Assembly: GCA_900539325.1 (NCBI GenBank)
Contig: UQCC01000006.1
Coordinates: forward strand, 62,001 to 126,000
Origin: an uncultured Eubacterium sp.
GTDB taxonomy: Bacteria; Bacillota; Clostridia; Oscillospirales; Acutalibacteraceae
Direction of reading: 5' to 3'
DNA length: 64,000 nt
Of this stretch, positions 32,051-40,952 are shown piece after piece; position 1 is the stretch's first letter, and the number at the start of each line of letters is the position of its first letter. The translations under genes and the position numbers were made by a program. Below the pieces are notes generated by a model, which saw only the letters and a program-made list of their open reading frames with translations, had not been told where the DNA came from and searched no databases.

Positions 32051-32759
32051 CATTCATTCGTTTGAATCTCTTGCCGCTGTTGACGGCGAGGGACTGAGAT
32101 TTGATATATTTTTTACGGGTTGCCCGCTTCGTTGTGCATATTGCCACAATCCCGATACTTGGCGTAAAGGCGAGATTGATATGGAAGCCGACGAGGTTTT
32201 CAGAAAGGTCAGACGCTACAAGCCTTATTTCAAAAACGGCGGCGGTGTGACTTTTTCGGGCGGAGAGCCGCTCCTTAACGCAAAGTTTATTAATGAAATT
32301 TATCCTATGCTCAAAAGTGAACAAATCGGCTATTGCCTTGACACTTCGGGTTCGGTGGAACTTACCGACGAGGTTAAAACCGCAGTTGAAAATGCCGATA
32401 TGATTATCCTTGACATTAAGTTTTGCGAGCCTGAAGCGTATAAAAAGTGGACCAAGGGCAATTTTGCACTTCCTGAAGCGGTAGGCAGATTTGCTACCGA
32501 AAAGGGCAAAAGATTGTGGCTTCGCACCGTTGTTGTGCCGGGTATAAATGATACCGAGGCGGACATGGATGCCTATGCCGAATACACAAAGCAGTTCAAG
32601 TTTGAAAAATACGAATTGCTTGCGTTCCACACAATGGGATTTTTTAAATATGAGGAGAGCGGAATCGAAAATCCGCTAAAGGATTATAAGGCTCTTGATA
32701 AAGGCAGACTTAATGAATTGCAGGAATATTTGAATAACAAAATTAAAGAATTGAAATAA
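32043..32759 (+). CDS. pflA: Pyruvate formate-lyase-activating enzyme (radical SAM)
   Basis: The protein has 238 residues. The radical SAM cluster motif is GCPLRCAYCHNP, and VTFSGGEPLL is the GGEP SAM-binding motif. It starts with a typical IHSFESLAAVDGEGLRF. It generates the glycyl radical on PflB using S-adenosylmethionine and a [4Fe-4S] cluster. Its ATG follows GAGGAGGAAAATA and overlaps the preceding gene. It is separated from pflB by the YbaK-like gene, unlike the usual adjacent pflBA order. Confidence 0.96.
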   Translation: MANIHSFESLAAVDGEGLRFDIFFTGCPLRCAYCHNPDTWRKGEIDMEADEVFRKVRRYKPYFKNGGGVTFSGGEPLLNAKFINEIYPMLKSEQIGYCLDTSGSVELTDEVKTAVENADMIILDIKFCEPEAYKKWTKGNFALPEAVGRFATEKGKRLWLRTVVVPGINDTEADMDAYAEYTKQFKFEKYELLAFHTMGFFKYEESGIENPLKDYKALDKGRLNELQEYLNNKIKELK

Positions 32760-32763
32760 TGAA

Positions 32764-32800
32764 AACCGCCGTGGTGTCAATGCATCGCGGCGGTTAATTT
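32764..32800. terminator. Bidirectional terminator between pflA and the GH13 gene
   Basis: AACCGCCGTGGTG and CATCGCGGCGGTT pair through a mostly complementary stem with G-U pairs, followed by TAATTTT. It serves two convergent genes. Confidence 0.75.
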
Positions 32801-32803
32801 TGT

Positions 32804-34705
32804 TTATTTTACTTTGTAAATGTTGCCCTCAAACGGTTTTAAAATATCGGAATTGTTGTCGTTGGTTGAAAGGATTAAATCGTAATTATAGATATTCGTT
32901 GGCTTTGGTTGAGGCGTTTTGCCGAGGTTAAGCTCAACATAATACTTTTCGCCCTCGTACTCTCTGAAATAGCAGTAAACGGGCGGCTTGTTTGTCTTTG
33001 CAGGGGTGAAATCACCGTAAACAAGAGCTTTTGTTTCCTTGCGGAGCTTGATTGCTTTTTTGAAGAAATTGAGCACACTGTCGGCTCTGCTTGCTTCGTC
33101 CTCTGCGTTGTAGCGTCTGTAATCGTCGCATACTTTAAGCCACGGCTTGCCGGCAGTAAATCCGGCGTTTTTGCTGTCGCTCCATTGGAACGGACTTCTT
33201 GCGTTATCTCTTGAACCGATTGCGGCAAGTTTGAAATATTTTTCTTTGTCTTTGCCTTTTTCAACCGCTTCTTTGTAGAAATTAACGGATTGCACATCGT
33301 TCATTTCATCAATGGAATTGAAGTTTAAATTACCCATTGCAAGTTCCTGACCTTGGTAAACATACGGAGTGCCACGGAGCGTCATTTCAATAAGCGCACA
33401 AACCTTTGCTATTTCCTCACGGTACGCACCGGTTCTGTCGGTTCTTGAAACTACTCTTGGGTTGTCGTGATTTTCAAAGAAAACAGCCGGCCAACAATGG
33501 TTTGTGTAACCTGTTTGGAATACTTCAAAACTTTTCATCACCTTGTACATATCCTGCTCGTAAGGGTCGTATGCGGTGTGACCCTGATTTGCCAAAAAGT
33601 CAAAGTTGAACACGGTGTCGAGTTCGCCTCTGAAATCTGCGGTGAGCATTTTGTCCATTTCGATTCCTGCTCCGCCGCATTCACCGACGGTGTAAACATC
33701 GTAGTTGCCAAAGGTTTTTTCTCTCATTTCGTGCAAAAATTCGTGCAGACGAGGACCGTAGAAATAGTATTCTGCACCTTTAAAACCTGTTAGAGTGCCC
33801 AAAAATGCATTTGCTTCAGGCAGACCTTGAGTTTTACTGATGAAGTTGATAACATCCATTCTGAATCCGTCAACGCCCTTGTCGAGCCACCACAACATCA
33901 TTTCGTAAACGCTTTGGCGAACCTTTTCATTTTCCCAATTCAAGTCCATCTGCTTCTTCGTGAACAGGTGAAGTGCCCATTGGTTGAGATTTTCGTAGTA
34001 GTTCCACGCAGAACCTTTGAAAAGAGAAATCCAGTTGTTCGGCGGAGTTATGCCTTTGTCGGTTGCGTCACGCCATATGTAGTAATCGTGATACGGATTG
34101 TCCTTGCCCTTCAGTGCTTCTTGAAACCATTTGTGCTCATCGGATGTATGGTTTACAACAAGGTCGATGATAAGCTTCATACCTCTTGCGTGAATTTCGT
34201 CAAGCAACTTGTCAAAATCCTCCATAGTGCCGAATTCTGCCATAATTTTTTGGTAATCACGGATGTCGTAGCCGTTGTCGTCATTTGGACTGTCGTAAAA
34301 CGGACTGCACCAAATTGCCGTAACACCTAAATCTTGTAAATAGTCGAGCTTTTGACGAATGCCGTTCAAATCGCCTATGCCGTCGCCGTTGCTGTCATAA
34401 AACGAGCGTGGATATATTTGGTAAATAACGGCTTCTTTCCACCATTTTTCGGTCATTTCACCTTGGTCGGTGATAACCTCGTCTTTTTCGAGATTGAGCA
34501 TATCGCAAACCATTTGCACGGTCTTTTTGTCAAGAAGTCCGGCTGTTGCGGTTGTGAGCGTTTTGAATTTCAGCTTGCCCATAATCCCCGAATTGATTAA
34601 ATCTGTCGGCAAACGCAAAACGAGAAAAAGTTTTTCTATAACATCTTTTGCCATAGGGTTAACCATGGCGTCTTTTAATGTTGTGTTTGGCGTGATTTTT
34701 ATCAT
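32804..34705 (-). CDS. GH13 alpha-glucosidase with extra N-terminal domain
   Basis: The protein has 633 residues. Residues about 84-560 are a GH13 catalytic barrel: IYQIYPRSFYDSNGDGIGDL, DLVVNHTSD, FRMDVINF (nucleophile Asp284), YTVGE (acid/base Glu342) and ENHDNPR (Asp414), with a beta-sandwich C domain. The QxYPxSFxDSNGDGIGD start fits oligo-1,6-glucosidase/alpha-glucosidase (GH13_31). An extra N-terminal domain of about 82 residues (TTLKDAMVNPMAKDVIEKLF) precedes it; normal length is about 555. It is cytosolic and likely hydrolyses isomalto- or malto-oligosaccharides. It stands alone on the minus strand. Confidence 0.93.
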   Translation of the reverse strand: MIKITPNTTLKDAMVNPMAKDVIEKLFLVLRLPTDLINSGIMGKLKFKTLTTATAGLLDKKTVQMVCDMLNLEKDEVITDQGEMTEKWWKEAVIYQIYPRSFYDSNGDGIGDLNGIRQKLDYLQDLGVTAIWCSPFYDSPNDDNGYDIRDYQKIMAEFGTMEDFDKLLDEIHARGMKLIIDLVVNHTSDEHKWFQEALKGKDNPYHDYYIWRDATDKGITPPNNWISLFKGSAWNYYENLNQWALHLFTKKQMDLNWENEKVRQSVYEMMLWWLDKGVDGFRMDVINFISKTQGLPEANAFLGTLTGFKGAEYYFYGPRLHEFLHEMREKTFGNYDVYTVGECGGAGIEMDKMLTADFRGELDTVFNFDFLANQGHTAYDPYEQDMYKVMKSFEVFQTGYTNHCWPAVFFENHDNPRVVSRTDRTGAYREEIAKVCALIEMTLRGTPYVYQGQELAMGNLNFNSIDEMNDVQSVNFYKEAVEKGKDKEKYFKLAAIGSRDNARSPFQWSDSKNAGFTAGKPWLKVCDDYRRYNAEDEASRADSVLNFFKKAIKLRKETKALVYGDFTPAKTNKPPVYCYFREYEGEKYYVELNLGKTPQPKPTNIYNYDLILSTNDNNSDILKPFEGNIYKVK

Positions 34706-34787
34706 GCCGACACCCCCTTATAAATTTATATATTTTATACATCTTTATAGTAGCACACGGCGATAAGCATTTCAAGAGTGATGTAAA

Positions 34788-34814
34788 TAAGCACTCGGAT
34801 GCTTCAAATGCTAA
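34788..34814 (+). promoter_or_regulatory. Degenerate second CIRCE-like element
   Basis: TAAGCACTC, a 9-bp spacer, then AAATGCTAA keeps the CIRCE spacing exactly and matches its half-sites at 8/9 and 7/9 positions. It lies upstream of the -35 of the hrcA operon, about 100 bp before the perfect copy. Confidence 0.5.
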
Positions 34815-34851
34815 CAAAATATGAATTTTTATTATTTTTTTGAAAAAAGTG

Positions 34852-34883
34852 TTGACAAATGAACTTTTGGGATATAATATAAT
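34852..34883 (+). promoter_or_regulatory. Sigma-A promoter of the hrcA operon
   Basis: TTGACA at 34852-34857 is followed by GGATATAATATAATAAATG. The -10 may be TAATAT at 34875-34880 (17-bp spacing) or the flanking TATAAT. The CIRCE begins about 10 bp later. Confidence 0.7.
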
Positions 34884-34891
34884 AAATGTAG

Positions 34892-34918
34892 TTAGCACTC
34901 AGGTGCAAAGAGTGCTAA
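34892..34918 (+). promoter_or_regulatory. CIRCE operator (HrcA binding site)
   Basis: TTAGCACTC, nine bases, GAGTGCTAA: a perfect match to the CIRCE consensus, just after the promoter and 20 bp before hrcA. HrcA binding here represses the chaperone operon until heat shock. Confidence 0.96.
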
Positions 34919-34938
34919 AACAAAAAGGAGGAGTTAAG

Positions 34939-35976
34939 ATGATCGGCAACAGACGGTCGGATATATTGAATTTGATAATAAATCACTATATCCAAACAGG
35001 CGAACCTATGGGCTCAAAAACATTATGTCAGTTGCTCCCTTATGCAGTATCCTCCGCTACAATACGAAATGAGATGGCGTCACTCGGCGAACTCGGATTT
35101 TTGCAACAGCGTCACACATCGGGCGGCAGAATTCCGACAAAGGCTTCTTACAGATATTATGTAGACAATTTGATTGTGCCAAAGCCGCTTACACCGTTTG
35201 AAAAGCAAAAGATTAATCAGGTGCTCAGCGTAAATGCGTCCGACCCTGAAAGATTGCTTGCGGATGCGGCAAAACTTTTGGCTGACGCAACGGGTTGCAC
35301 ATCATTCTTTTCAACGGTTAAGGACGAATACGATTGCGTTCAGGGTGCGGATTTGATTCCTGCGGGCGAGAAAAAAGCAATGCTTGTTATGCTCACAGTC
35401 GGCGGCAAGATTAAATCTTCGGTTATTCAAATGCCGTGCAGGATAGATGATAATTTCAGGCGGCTGTTTTATGTGCTTGCAAGGGAGTTTTTCATCGGCG
35501 TTCCCGTGAATGAAATCAATATGTCGCTCATCCAGTCAACCGCACCGGTGCTCCGTGACAGATTATTTGATATGTTGCCTGTGCTTTCATCGTTTTGTTC
35601 TCTTTGCAAAGAGGCAAGCGAGGGAACGCTTCAAATTTACGGTCAAAACAATTTGCTCACGCAGGAGGAGTTCGGCGACTCGGTATTCGGGCTTCTTACA
35701 TTCCTTGCGGAAAAAACAAAACTTGAGGAAATGCTTACAAGCATTGCAAACAGCAATATTCAAAGCGTTCTTTTCCTCGGAGAAGAAAATCCCGTATACG
35801 AGCTTAAAAACACCGCAACAGCCGTTGCAAAGTTTAAGTATTATGATGATCAACTTGCAACGCTCGGTATTATAGGCTCACTCAGAATCGATTATAGTTC
35901 TATTCTCCCGAGAATAGATTATATAGTAAAAACCTGTTCTAATTTGTTAAAGGAGGGTGGAGTTATTTATGAGTAA
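34939..35976 (+). CDS. hrcA: Heat-inducible transcription repressor HrcA
   Basis: The protein has 345 residues. The N-terminal winged helix is typical (LNLIINHYIQTGEPMGSKTL, VSSATIRNEMASLGELGFL, then HTSGGRIPTKASYRYYVD), followed by the GAF-like HrcA domain. HrcA represses class I heat-shock genes by binding CIRCE, with GroE/DnaK feedback. The start is the ATG after AGGAGGAGTTAAG; an upstream in-frame ATG at 34840 lies before the promoter. It is the first gene of hrcA-grpE-dnaK-dnaJ and overlaps grpE by 8 bp. Confidence 0.97.
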   Translation: MIGNRRSDILNLIINHYIQTGEPMGSKTLCQLLPYAVSSATIRNEMASLGELGFLQQRHTSGGRIPTKASYRYYVDNLIVPKPLTPFEKQKINQVLSVNASDPERLLADAAKLLADATGCTSFFSTVKDEYDCVQGADLIPAGEKKAMLVMLTVGGKIKSSVIQMPCRIDDNFRRLFYVLAREFFIGVPVNEINMSLIQSTAPVLRDRLFDMLPVLSSFCSLCKEASEGTLQIYGQNNLLTQEEFGDSVFGLLTFLAEKTKLEEMLTSIANSNIQSVLFLGEENPVYELKNTATAVAKFKYYDDQLATLGIIGSLRIDYSSILPRIDYIVKTCSNLLKEGGVIYE

Positions 35977-36502
35977 AAAAGAAACAAAACCGGAAGAAAA
36001 TAAAGAACAAGAAACGGTAAACGAAACAGAAGATACCGCAGTTGATACAGAGGTTGAAGAAAAGAAAGAACCTACGGTTGAAGATCAGCTTGCGGATATG
36101 AAAAAACAGCTTGCCTACACGGCAGCGGAATATGCAAATTTCAGAGCGAGATCGGCAAAGGAAAAGGAGCAAACCTATTCCAATGCAAAGGGCAATGTAA
36201 TTGCCGAGATTTTGCCTGTTATTGATAACCTCGAAAGAGCAATCAATCAAGACGGCGAAGATTTTGAGGCACTCAAAAAAGGTGTTGAAATGACGCTTGA
36301 CGGTTTGATGACAACCCTTTCAAAAATCGGCGTTGAATCTTACGGCGAAAGCGGTGAAAACTTCGATCCGAATCTTCATCATGCAGTTATGCATATTGAT
36401 GATGACGGACTTGAAGAAAATGTAATCGTTGATGTATTCCAAAAGGGATATAAGATCGGCGACCGAGTTATCAGACCAGCTATGGTAAAAACAGCCAACT
36501 GA
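35969..36502 (+). CDS. grpE: Nucleotide exchange factor GrpE
   Basis: This 177-residue protein has a long acidic coiled-coil N-terminus (EQETVNETEDTAVDTEVEE). The core GrpE dimer head follows: YTAAEYANFRARSAKEKEQ and VIAEILPVIDNLERAI, with typical PNLHHAVMHI and VFQKGYKIGDRVIRPAMV. It releases ADP from DnaK. The ATG is 10 nt after GGAGGGTGG and lies inside the end of hrcA. The downstream dnaK follows 45 bp later with its own AAAGGAG. Confidence 0.96.
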   Translation: MSKKETKPEENKEQETVNETEDTAVDTEVEEKKEPTVEDQLADMKKQLAYTAAEYANFRARSAKEKEQTYSNAKGNVIAEILPVIDNLERAINQDGEDFEALKKGVEMTLDGLMTTLSKIGVESYGESGENFDPNLHHAVMHIDDDGLEENVIVDVFQKGYKIGDRVIRPAMVKTAN

Positions 36503-36547
36503 TAACAAATCAAATCAGTAATTATTCAGAAAAGGAGATATTTTATT

Positions 36548-38395
36548 ATGGGAAAGATTATCGGTATTGACTTAGGTACAACAAACAGCTGTGTATCCGT
36601 TATCGAAGGCGGTGAACCGGTTGTTATTTCTAACGCAGAGGGTGCAAGAACAACTCCTTCTGTTGTAGCATTCACAAAGGACGGCGAAAGAATGGTAGGC
36701 GCTGTTGCAAAGCGTCAGGCTATTACAAACCCGGACAAAACAATTTCTTCAATCAAAAGACATATGGGCTCTGATTACAAGGTAAACATTGACGGCAAGG
36801 ATTACACTCCTCAGGAAATTTCGTCAATCATCCTTCAAAAGCTTAAAGGCGATGCAGAAGCTTACCTCGGTCAAAAGGTAACAGAGGCTGTTATTACAGT
36901 TCCTGCATACTTTACAGACTCACAGCGTCAGGCAACAAAGGACGCCGGCAAAATCGCAGGTCTTGATGTAAAGAGAATTATCAACGAGCCTACAGCTGCC
37001 GCTTTGGCTTTCGGTATTGATAAGGAAGACGACCAAAAGGTTATGGTTTACGACCTCGGCGGCGGTACATTCGATGTATCTATCATCGAAATGGGCGACG
37101 GTGTTCAGGAAGTTCTTGCAACAGCAGGTAACAACCACCTTGGCGGTGATGACTTTGATAAGAAGATTATGGATTGGCTTATTGCAGACTTTAAGGCACA
37201 AAACGGCATTGACCTTTCAGCAGATAAGATGGCTATGCAGCGTGTTAAGGAAGCCGCAGAAAAAGCAAAGATTGACCTTTCGGGTATGACTCAGGCTCAA
37301 ATTTCACTTCCGTTCATCACAGCAGATGCAACAGGTCCTAAGCACCTTGAAGCAACTCTTACAAGAGCAAAGTTTAACGAAATGACAGCAGACCTTGTTG
37401 AAGCAACAATGGGCCCTGTTCGTCAGGCAATGAAGGATTCGGGTCTTTCAATGAACGACCTTGACAAGATTCTCCTTGTCGGCGGTTCAACCCGTATTCC
37501 TGCAGTTCAGGAAGCTATCAAGAAGTTCTCAGGCAAAGAGCCGTTCAAGGGTATCAACCCTGATGAATGTGTTGCTATGGGTGCCGCAATTCAGGGCGGT
37601 GTTCTTAACAACGATGTTGACGGCTTGGTACTTCTTGATGTTACGCCTCTTTCACTCGGTATCGAAACAATGGGCGGTGTAAACACAGTTATCATTGAGC
37701 GTAACACAACAATTCCTACAAAGAAATCACAGATTTTCTCAACAGCCGCAGATAACCAAACTTCTGTTGAAGTTCATGTTCTTCAGGGTGAGAGAGAATT
37801 TGCAAAGGATAACAAAACTCTCGGTATGTTCCACCTTGACGGTATTATGCCGGCTCGCCGTGGTGTTCCGCAGATTGAAGTTACATTCGATATTGATGAA
37901 AACGGTATCGTTCATGTAAGCGCTAAGGACCTTGGCACAGGCAAGGAGCAGAATATCTCTATCACAGCTTCTTCAAATATGTCAAAGGAAGATATTGACA
38001 AGGCTGTAAGAGAAGCAGAGCAGTTTGCAGAAGAGGATAAGAAGAAGAGAGAAGCCGTTGACATCCGCAACAATGCAGACCAGATGGTATATCAAACAGA
38101 AAAGATGCTTTCCGAAGATGCAGACAAGTTCTCAGCAGATGACAAGACTGCTCTTGAAACAAAACTCAACGACCTTAAGGAAGCTTTGAAGGGCGACGAC
38201 ACAGACGCTATCAAGGCAAAGCAGGAGGACCTCACAAACAAATTCTATGAGGTATCTCAAAAGGTTTATGAAGCGGCTCAGGCAGCACAGAATGCTCAGG
38301 CAGGTGCTCAGCAGCAGGCAGACCCTAATGCAGGGCAGCAGGGCGGCAATGCAGGTTATACAGATGCCGATTACACAGAGGTTGACGATAACTGA
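36548..38395 (+). CDS. dnaK: Chaperone DnaK (Hsp70)
   Basis: The protein has 615 residues with a full Hsp70 layout. The ATPase domain starts IGIDLGTTNSCVSVIEGG and has DLGGGTFDVSI and the adenosine-binding LVGGSTRIPAVQE. The substrate domain contains LLDVTPLSLGIETMGGV. The C-terminal lid ends in a Gln/Ala/Gly-rich tail. It binds exposed hydrophobic peptides in an ATP cycle driven by DnaJ and GrpE. Codon use is that of a highly expressed gene. It is in the CIRCE-controlled operon. Confidence 0.98.
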   Translation: MGKIIGIDLGTTNSCVSVIEGGEPVVISNAEGARTTPSVVAFTKDGERMVGAVAKRQAITNPDKTISSIKRHMGSDYKVNIDGKDYTPQEISSIILQKLKGDAEAYLGQKVTEAVITVPAYFTDSQRQATKDAGKIAGLDVKRIINEPTAAALAFGIDKEDDQKVMVYDLGGGTFDVSIIEMGDGVQEVLATAGNNHLGGDDFDKKIMDWLIADFKAQNGIDLSADKMAMQRVKEAAEKAKIDLSGMTQAQISLPFITADATGPKHLEATLTRAKFNEMTADLVEATMGPVRQAMKDSGLSMNDLDKILLVGGSTRIPAVQEAIKKFSGKEPFKGINPDECVAMGAAIQGGVLNNDVDGLVLLDVTPLSLGIETMGGVNTVIIERNTTIPTKKSQIFSTAADNQTSVEVHVLQGEREFAKDNKTLGMFHLDGIMPARRGVPQIEVTFDIDENGIVHVSAKDLGTGKEQNISITASSNMSKEDIDKAVREAEQFAEEDKKKREAVDIRNNADQMVYQTEKMLSEDADKFSADDKTALETKLNDLKEALKGDDTDAIKAKQEDLTNKFYEVSQKVYEAAQAAQNAQAGAQQQADPNAGQQGGNAGYTDADYTEVDDN

Positions 38396-38465
38396 TACAA
38401 ATACTAATAGGATGGGGCGGCGTTTGTCCGCCCATTCTGTGATATAATAGGAGGGCAATCAATTT

Positions 38466-39623
38466 ATGCCTGAACAAAAGAGAGATTACTATGAAGTGCT
38501 CGGTGTACAAAAGGGCGCTACAAATGACGAAATCAAAAAGGCATTTCGTCAGGCGGCAAAAAAATATCATCCCGATTTAAACAAGGATGACCCGTCTGCC
38601 GCAGAAAAATTTAAGGAATGTAACGAGGCATACTCTGTTTTGTCCGACGCAGATAAGAGAGCAAAGTACGACCAGTTCGGCTTTGCAGGTGTTGACCCTA
38701 ATTATGCGGCAAGCCAAGGCGGTTACGGCGGCGGAGCAGGCGGCTTCGGATTTGACGGCGATATAGACCTCGGCGATATTTTCAGCAGTTTCTTCGGAGG
38801 CGGCGGTGGATTCGGCGGCTTTGGCGGCGGCAGAAATCCAAATGCTCCTCAACGAGGCAGAGATATTCAAACGACCGTTACTATTTCTTTTGAGGAAGCG
38901 GCAAAGGGTTGCAAGAAAACCGTTGAAGTGTCAAAGGTTGAGGACTGTTCAAAGTGTCACGGCACAGGCTGTGCAGAGGGCACAAGCCCTAAAACCTGTA
39001 CGCAGTGCGGCGGCAGCGGTCATATTACTGTTCAGCAAGGCTCCGGATTTTTCCAAGTCAGCTCAACAAGGCCGTGCCCAACCTGTAACGGTACTGGTAA
39101 AATTATCGACAAGCCGTGTACAAAATGTGCCGGCAGAGGCAAGGTACGCAGAAAAACAAAGGTTGACATCAACATTCCTGCCGGTATTGACAACAATCAA
39201 GTTGTTACGGCAAGAGGCTTGGGCGATGCCGGTGTAAACGGCGGACCTGCGGGCGACCTCAGAGTCGGTGTTATCGTTCAGGACCACAAGGACTTTATCC
39301 GTGACGGTTACGATATTCATTACGAAAAACACATCAGCATTGTTGAGGCTTGCCTCGGTGTTAAGGTGCGTATTCCTACTCTTGACGGCGATGTTGAGTA
39401 TTCCGTTCCGTCGGGAACACAGCCAAACGAAGTGTTCAGACTCAAGGGCAAAGGTATTCAGCGACTTAACAGCGTTGCAAAGGGCGACCTTTATGTTCAT
39501 ATCGTTGTTGATATTCCAAAGTCACTCACCGAGGAACAAAAGAAGTTACTTAAAGAATTTGACAAGTCCTATGTTGCCAATAAGGGCAAGGAAGGCTTCT
39601 TTGACAAATTCAAAAAGAAATAA
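38466..39623 (+). CDS. dnaJ: Chaperone DnaJ (Hsp40)
   Basis: The protein has 385 residues. The J domain is DYYEVLGVQKGATNDEIKKAFRQAAKKYHPDLN with its HPD motif. A Gly/Phe-rich stretch follows (about residues 75-125), then four zinc-binding CxxCxGxG repeats (CSKCHGTG, CTQCGGSG, CPTCNGTG, CTKCAGRG) and the C-terminal substrate-binding domains. It stimulates DnaK ATPase and presents substrates. It ends the operon, with a hairpin terminator after it. AGGAGGGCAATCAATTT precedes the ATG. Confidence 0.98.
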   Translation: MPEQKRDYYEVLGVQKGATNDEIKKAFRQAAKKYHPDLNKDDPSAAEKFKECNEAYSVLSDADKRAKYDQFGFAGVDPNYAASQGGYGGGAGGFGFDGDIDLGDIFSSFFGGGGGFGGFGGGRNPNAPQRGRDIQTTVTISFEEAAKGCKKTVEVSKVEDCSKCHGTGCAEGTSPKTCTQCGGSGHITVQQGSGFFQVSSTRPCPTCNGTGKIIDKPCTKCAGRGKVRRKTKVDINIPAGIDNNQVVTARGLGDAGVNGGPAGDLRVGVIVQDHKDFIRDGYDIHYEKHISIVEACLGVKVRIPTLDGDVEYSVPSGTQPNEVFRLKGKGIQRLNSVAKGDLYVHIVVDIPKSLTEEQKKLLKEFDKSYVANKGKEGFFDKFKKK

Positions 39624-39636
39624 TATTTAAATGCAA

Positions 39637-39670
39637 AAGGCAGGCTGATTTTAAGCCTGCCTTATAAATT
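39637..39670. terminator. Terminator after the dnaK operon
   Basis: AAGGCAGGCT (39637-39646) and AGCCTGCCTT (39654-39663) form a 10-bp stem, followed by ATAAATTTTC. The convergent minus-strand gene ends inside it. Confidence 0.75.
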
Positions 39671-40162
39671 TTCTAAATCTTTAATCTTTGATATCTTAAT
39701 GTGATTTTGTGCTTCAAGCTTATTTTGGAAAACGGTTATGTGCTCGTCCGTAAGAGGGGTATATAACTGTTTTTTTAATGTGCCGTTACTAATGGCGGTG
39801 ATAAAGTTGCTTAAGGTATATTTCAAATTGTATGCTTTTAATGTGTGGTTATCTATGTAGCAAATCGATTTTTTCGATTCGATATCGGGGAAGTCATTTA
39901 TAACAGCGTAAACACCGCTTTTGTCGGATGCAAAAATGTTTATGTAAGGTACGGCATATATTTCCGTTGAGCAGTCCCGTTCATCAAGAAAAAAGTTTAT
40001 GCCGTATTTTTCTTTTGCCGTGTTGATAAAATTTGAATCGTTCTCGTCAACAATCGGAGTTGTTATTTTGCCACAAGTGACAAATTCGTCCTCTTTTGAA
40101 AAGACAAATCGAGCACTATGCTTGTTAAAAAATATTTCGTTTATATCAATGTAGTAAATCAT
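39662..40162 (-). CDS. Uncharacterised protein between dnaJ and the phage lysis genes
   Basis: This 166-residue soluble protein begins MIYYIDINEIFFNKHSARFVFSKEDEF and has no membrane segment, signal or familiar motif. It mixes alpha and beta, with a charged C-terminus (QNKLEAQNHIKISKIKDLENL). The stop lies within the dnaK operon terminator, and AAGGATGTTAAACCT precedes the ATG. AT content is higher than in its neighbours, which may indicate recent arrival. I do not recognise the family. Confidence 0.65.
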   Translation of the reverse strand: MIYYIDINEIFFNKHSARFVFSKEDEFVTCGKITTPIVDENDSNFINTAKEKYGINFFLDERDCSTEIYAVPYINIFASDKSGVYAVINDFPDIESKKSICYIDNHTLKAYNLKYTLSNFITAISNGTLKKQLYTPLTDEHITVFQNKLEAQNHIKISKIKDLENL

Positions 40163-40393
40163 AGGTTTAACATCCTTGTATCATTGTGATTTTATTATAA
40201 ACTTTGTTGTGATTAAAAGCAAGTTTTAAATTTTTTTGCCGTTTTGGGCGTTTTTATAGGCTTTATGCTCTATATGTTAAATACCTGTTGTCCGCAAAAT
40301 AACACGCTTGGTTGCAGGGGCATATTATGTAGTGTAATATGGAAGCTGTCCCCGGAGGTGCAAGGCACCTTTAGTTAAGAAAGGAGCGAAAGC

Positions 40394-40696
40394 GTGAACG
40401 GCTTGGCACAAACAATTATAACCGCAGGTGCGGTAGTGACAGCCTGTCTTACGGTTTTCGGTGTGGGGAGGTCGTTTGCAAAATATCTTTGTTCCGTTAA
40501 GGACAGGGCACGCACCCGTGCCGAACATTCCACGGCTCAGGACAAAGATATTGCAAGGCTGAAAGAAGAAAATCAGCTTATTTGTTACGGACTTTCCGCC
40601 GCACTTGACGGTTTGGAGCAACTCGGTGCAAACCACTCTGTACCGATTGCAAAAAACAAATTGCAAAAGTATTTAAACGAACAGGCACATAAGTAG
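40394..40696 (+). CDS. Phage lysis-associated protein with TM and coiled coil
   Basis: This 100-residue protein starts at GTG after AAAGGAGCGAAAGC. It has one membrane helix at residues 5-25 (TIITAGAVVTACLTVFG), then an amphipathic coiled coil (STAQDKDIARLKEENQLICYGLSAALDGLEQL) and a polar tail. Such genes stand just before holins in many Firmicute phages and may support membrane lysis. The name is from position. The 230 bp upstream contain a small GGTGC/GCACC hairpin but no clear promoter. Confidence 0.65.
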   Translation: MNGLAQTIITAGAVVTACLTVFGVGRSFAKYLCSVKDRARTRAEHSTAQDKDIARLKEENQLICYGLSAALDGLEQLGANHSVPIAKNKLQKYLNEQAHK

Positions 40697-40742
40697 TATT
40701 ATCAGCTTGACAACTTGAATTTTATTTTACGGGAGGCAAACA

Positions 40743-40952
40743 ATGATTTGTACCAAAACAACACTCAAAAGGGCGGCAAGAACCTTTGTTCAGTCCGCTC
40801 TTGCATACATCACGGTTAATGTGGTGTATATTAATTTTACGGATGATAAGGTAAGCGTAAAATCCGCTGTAACCGGTTTGGTTGTAGCCGCAGTGTCGGC
40901 AGGAATTTCCGCTGTGATGAATCTTGAAAAGAAAGACGGTGCTTGCAAGTGA
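40743..40952 (+). CDS. Phage holin
   Basis: This 69-residue protein begins with a basic region (TTLKRAARTFVQSALAYITVNV) and contains two hydrophobic helices separated by a short loop (INFTDDKVSVKSAVTGLVVAAVSAGISAVMN). It has the size, charge and topology of a phage holin, which forms lesions that let the endolysin reach the wall. GGGAGGCAAACA precedes the ATG. Its TGA overlaps the endolysin GTG (GTGA), typical of coupled lysis genes. Confidence 0.8.
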   Translation: MICTKTTLKRAARTFVQSALAYITVNVVYINFTDDKVSVKSAVTGLVVAAVSAGISAVMNLEKKDGACK

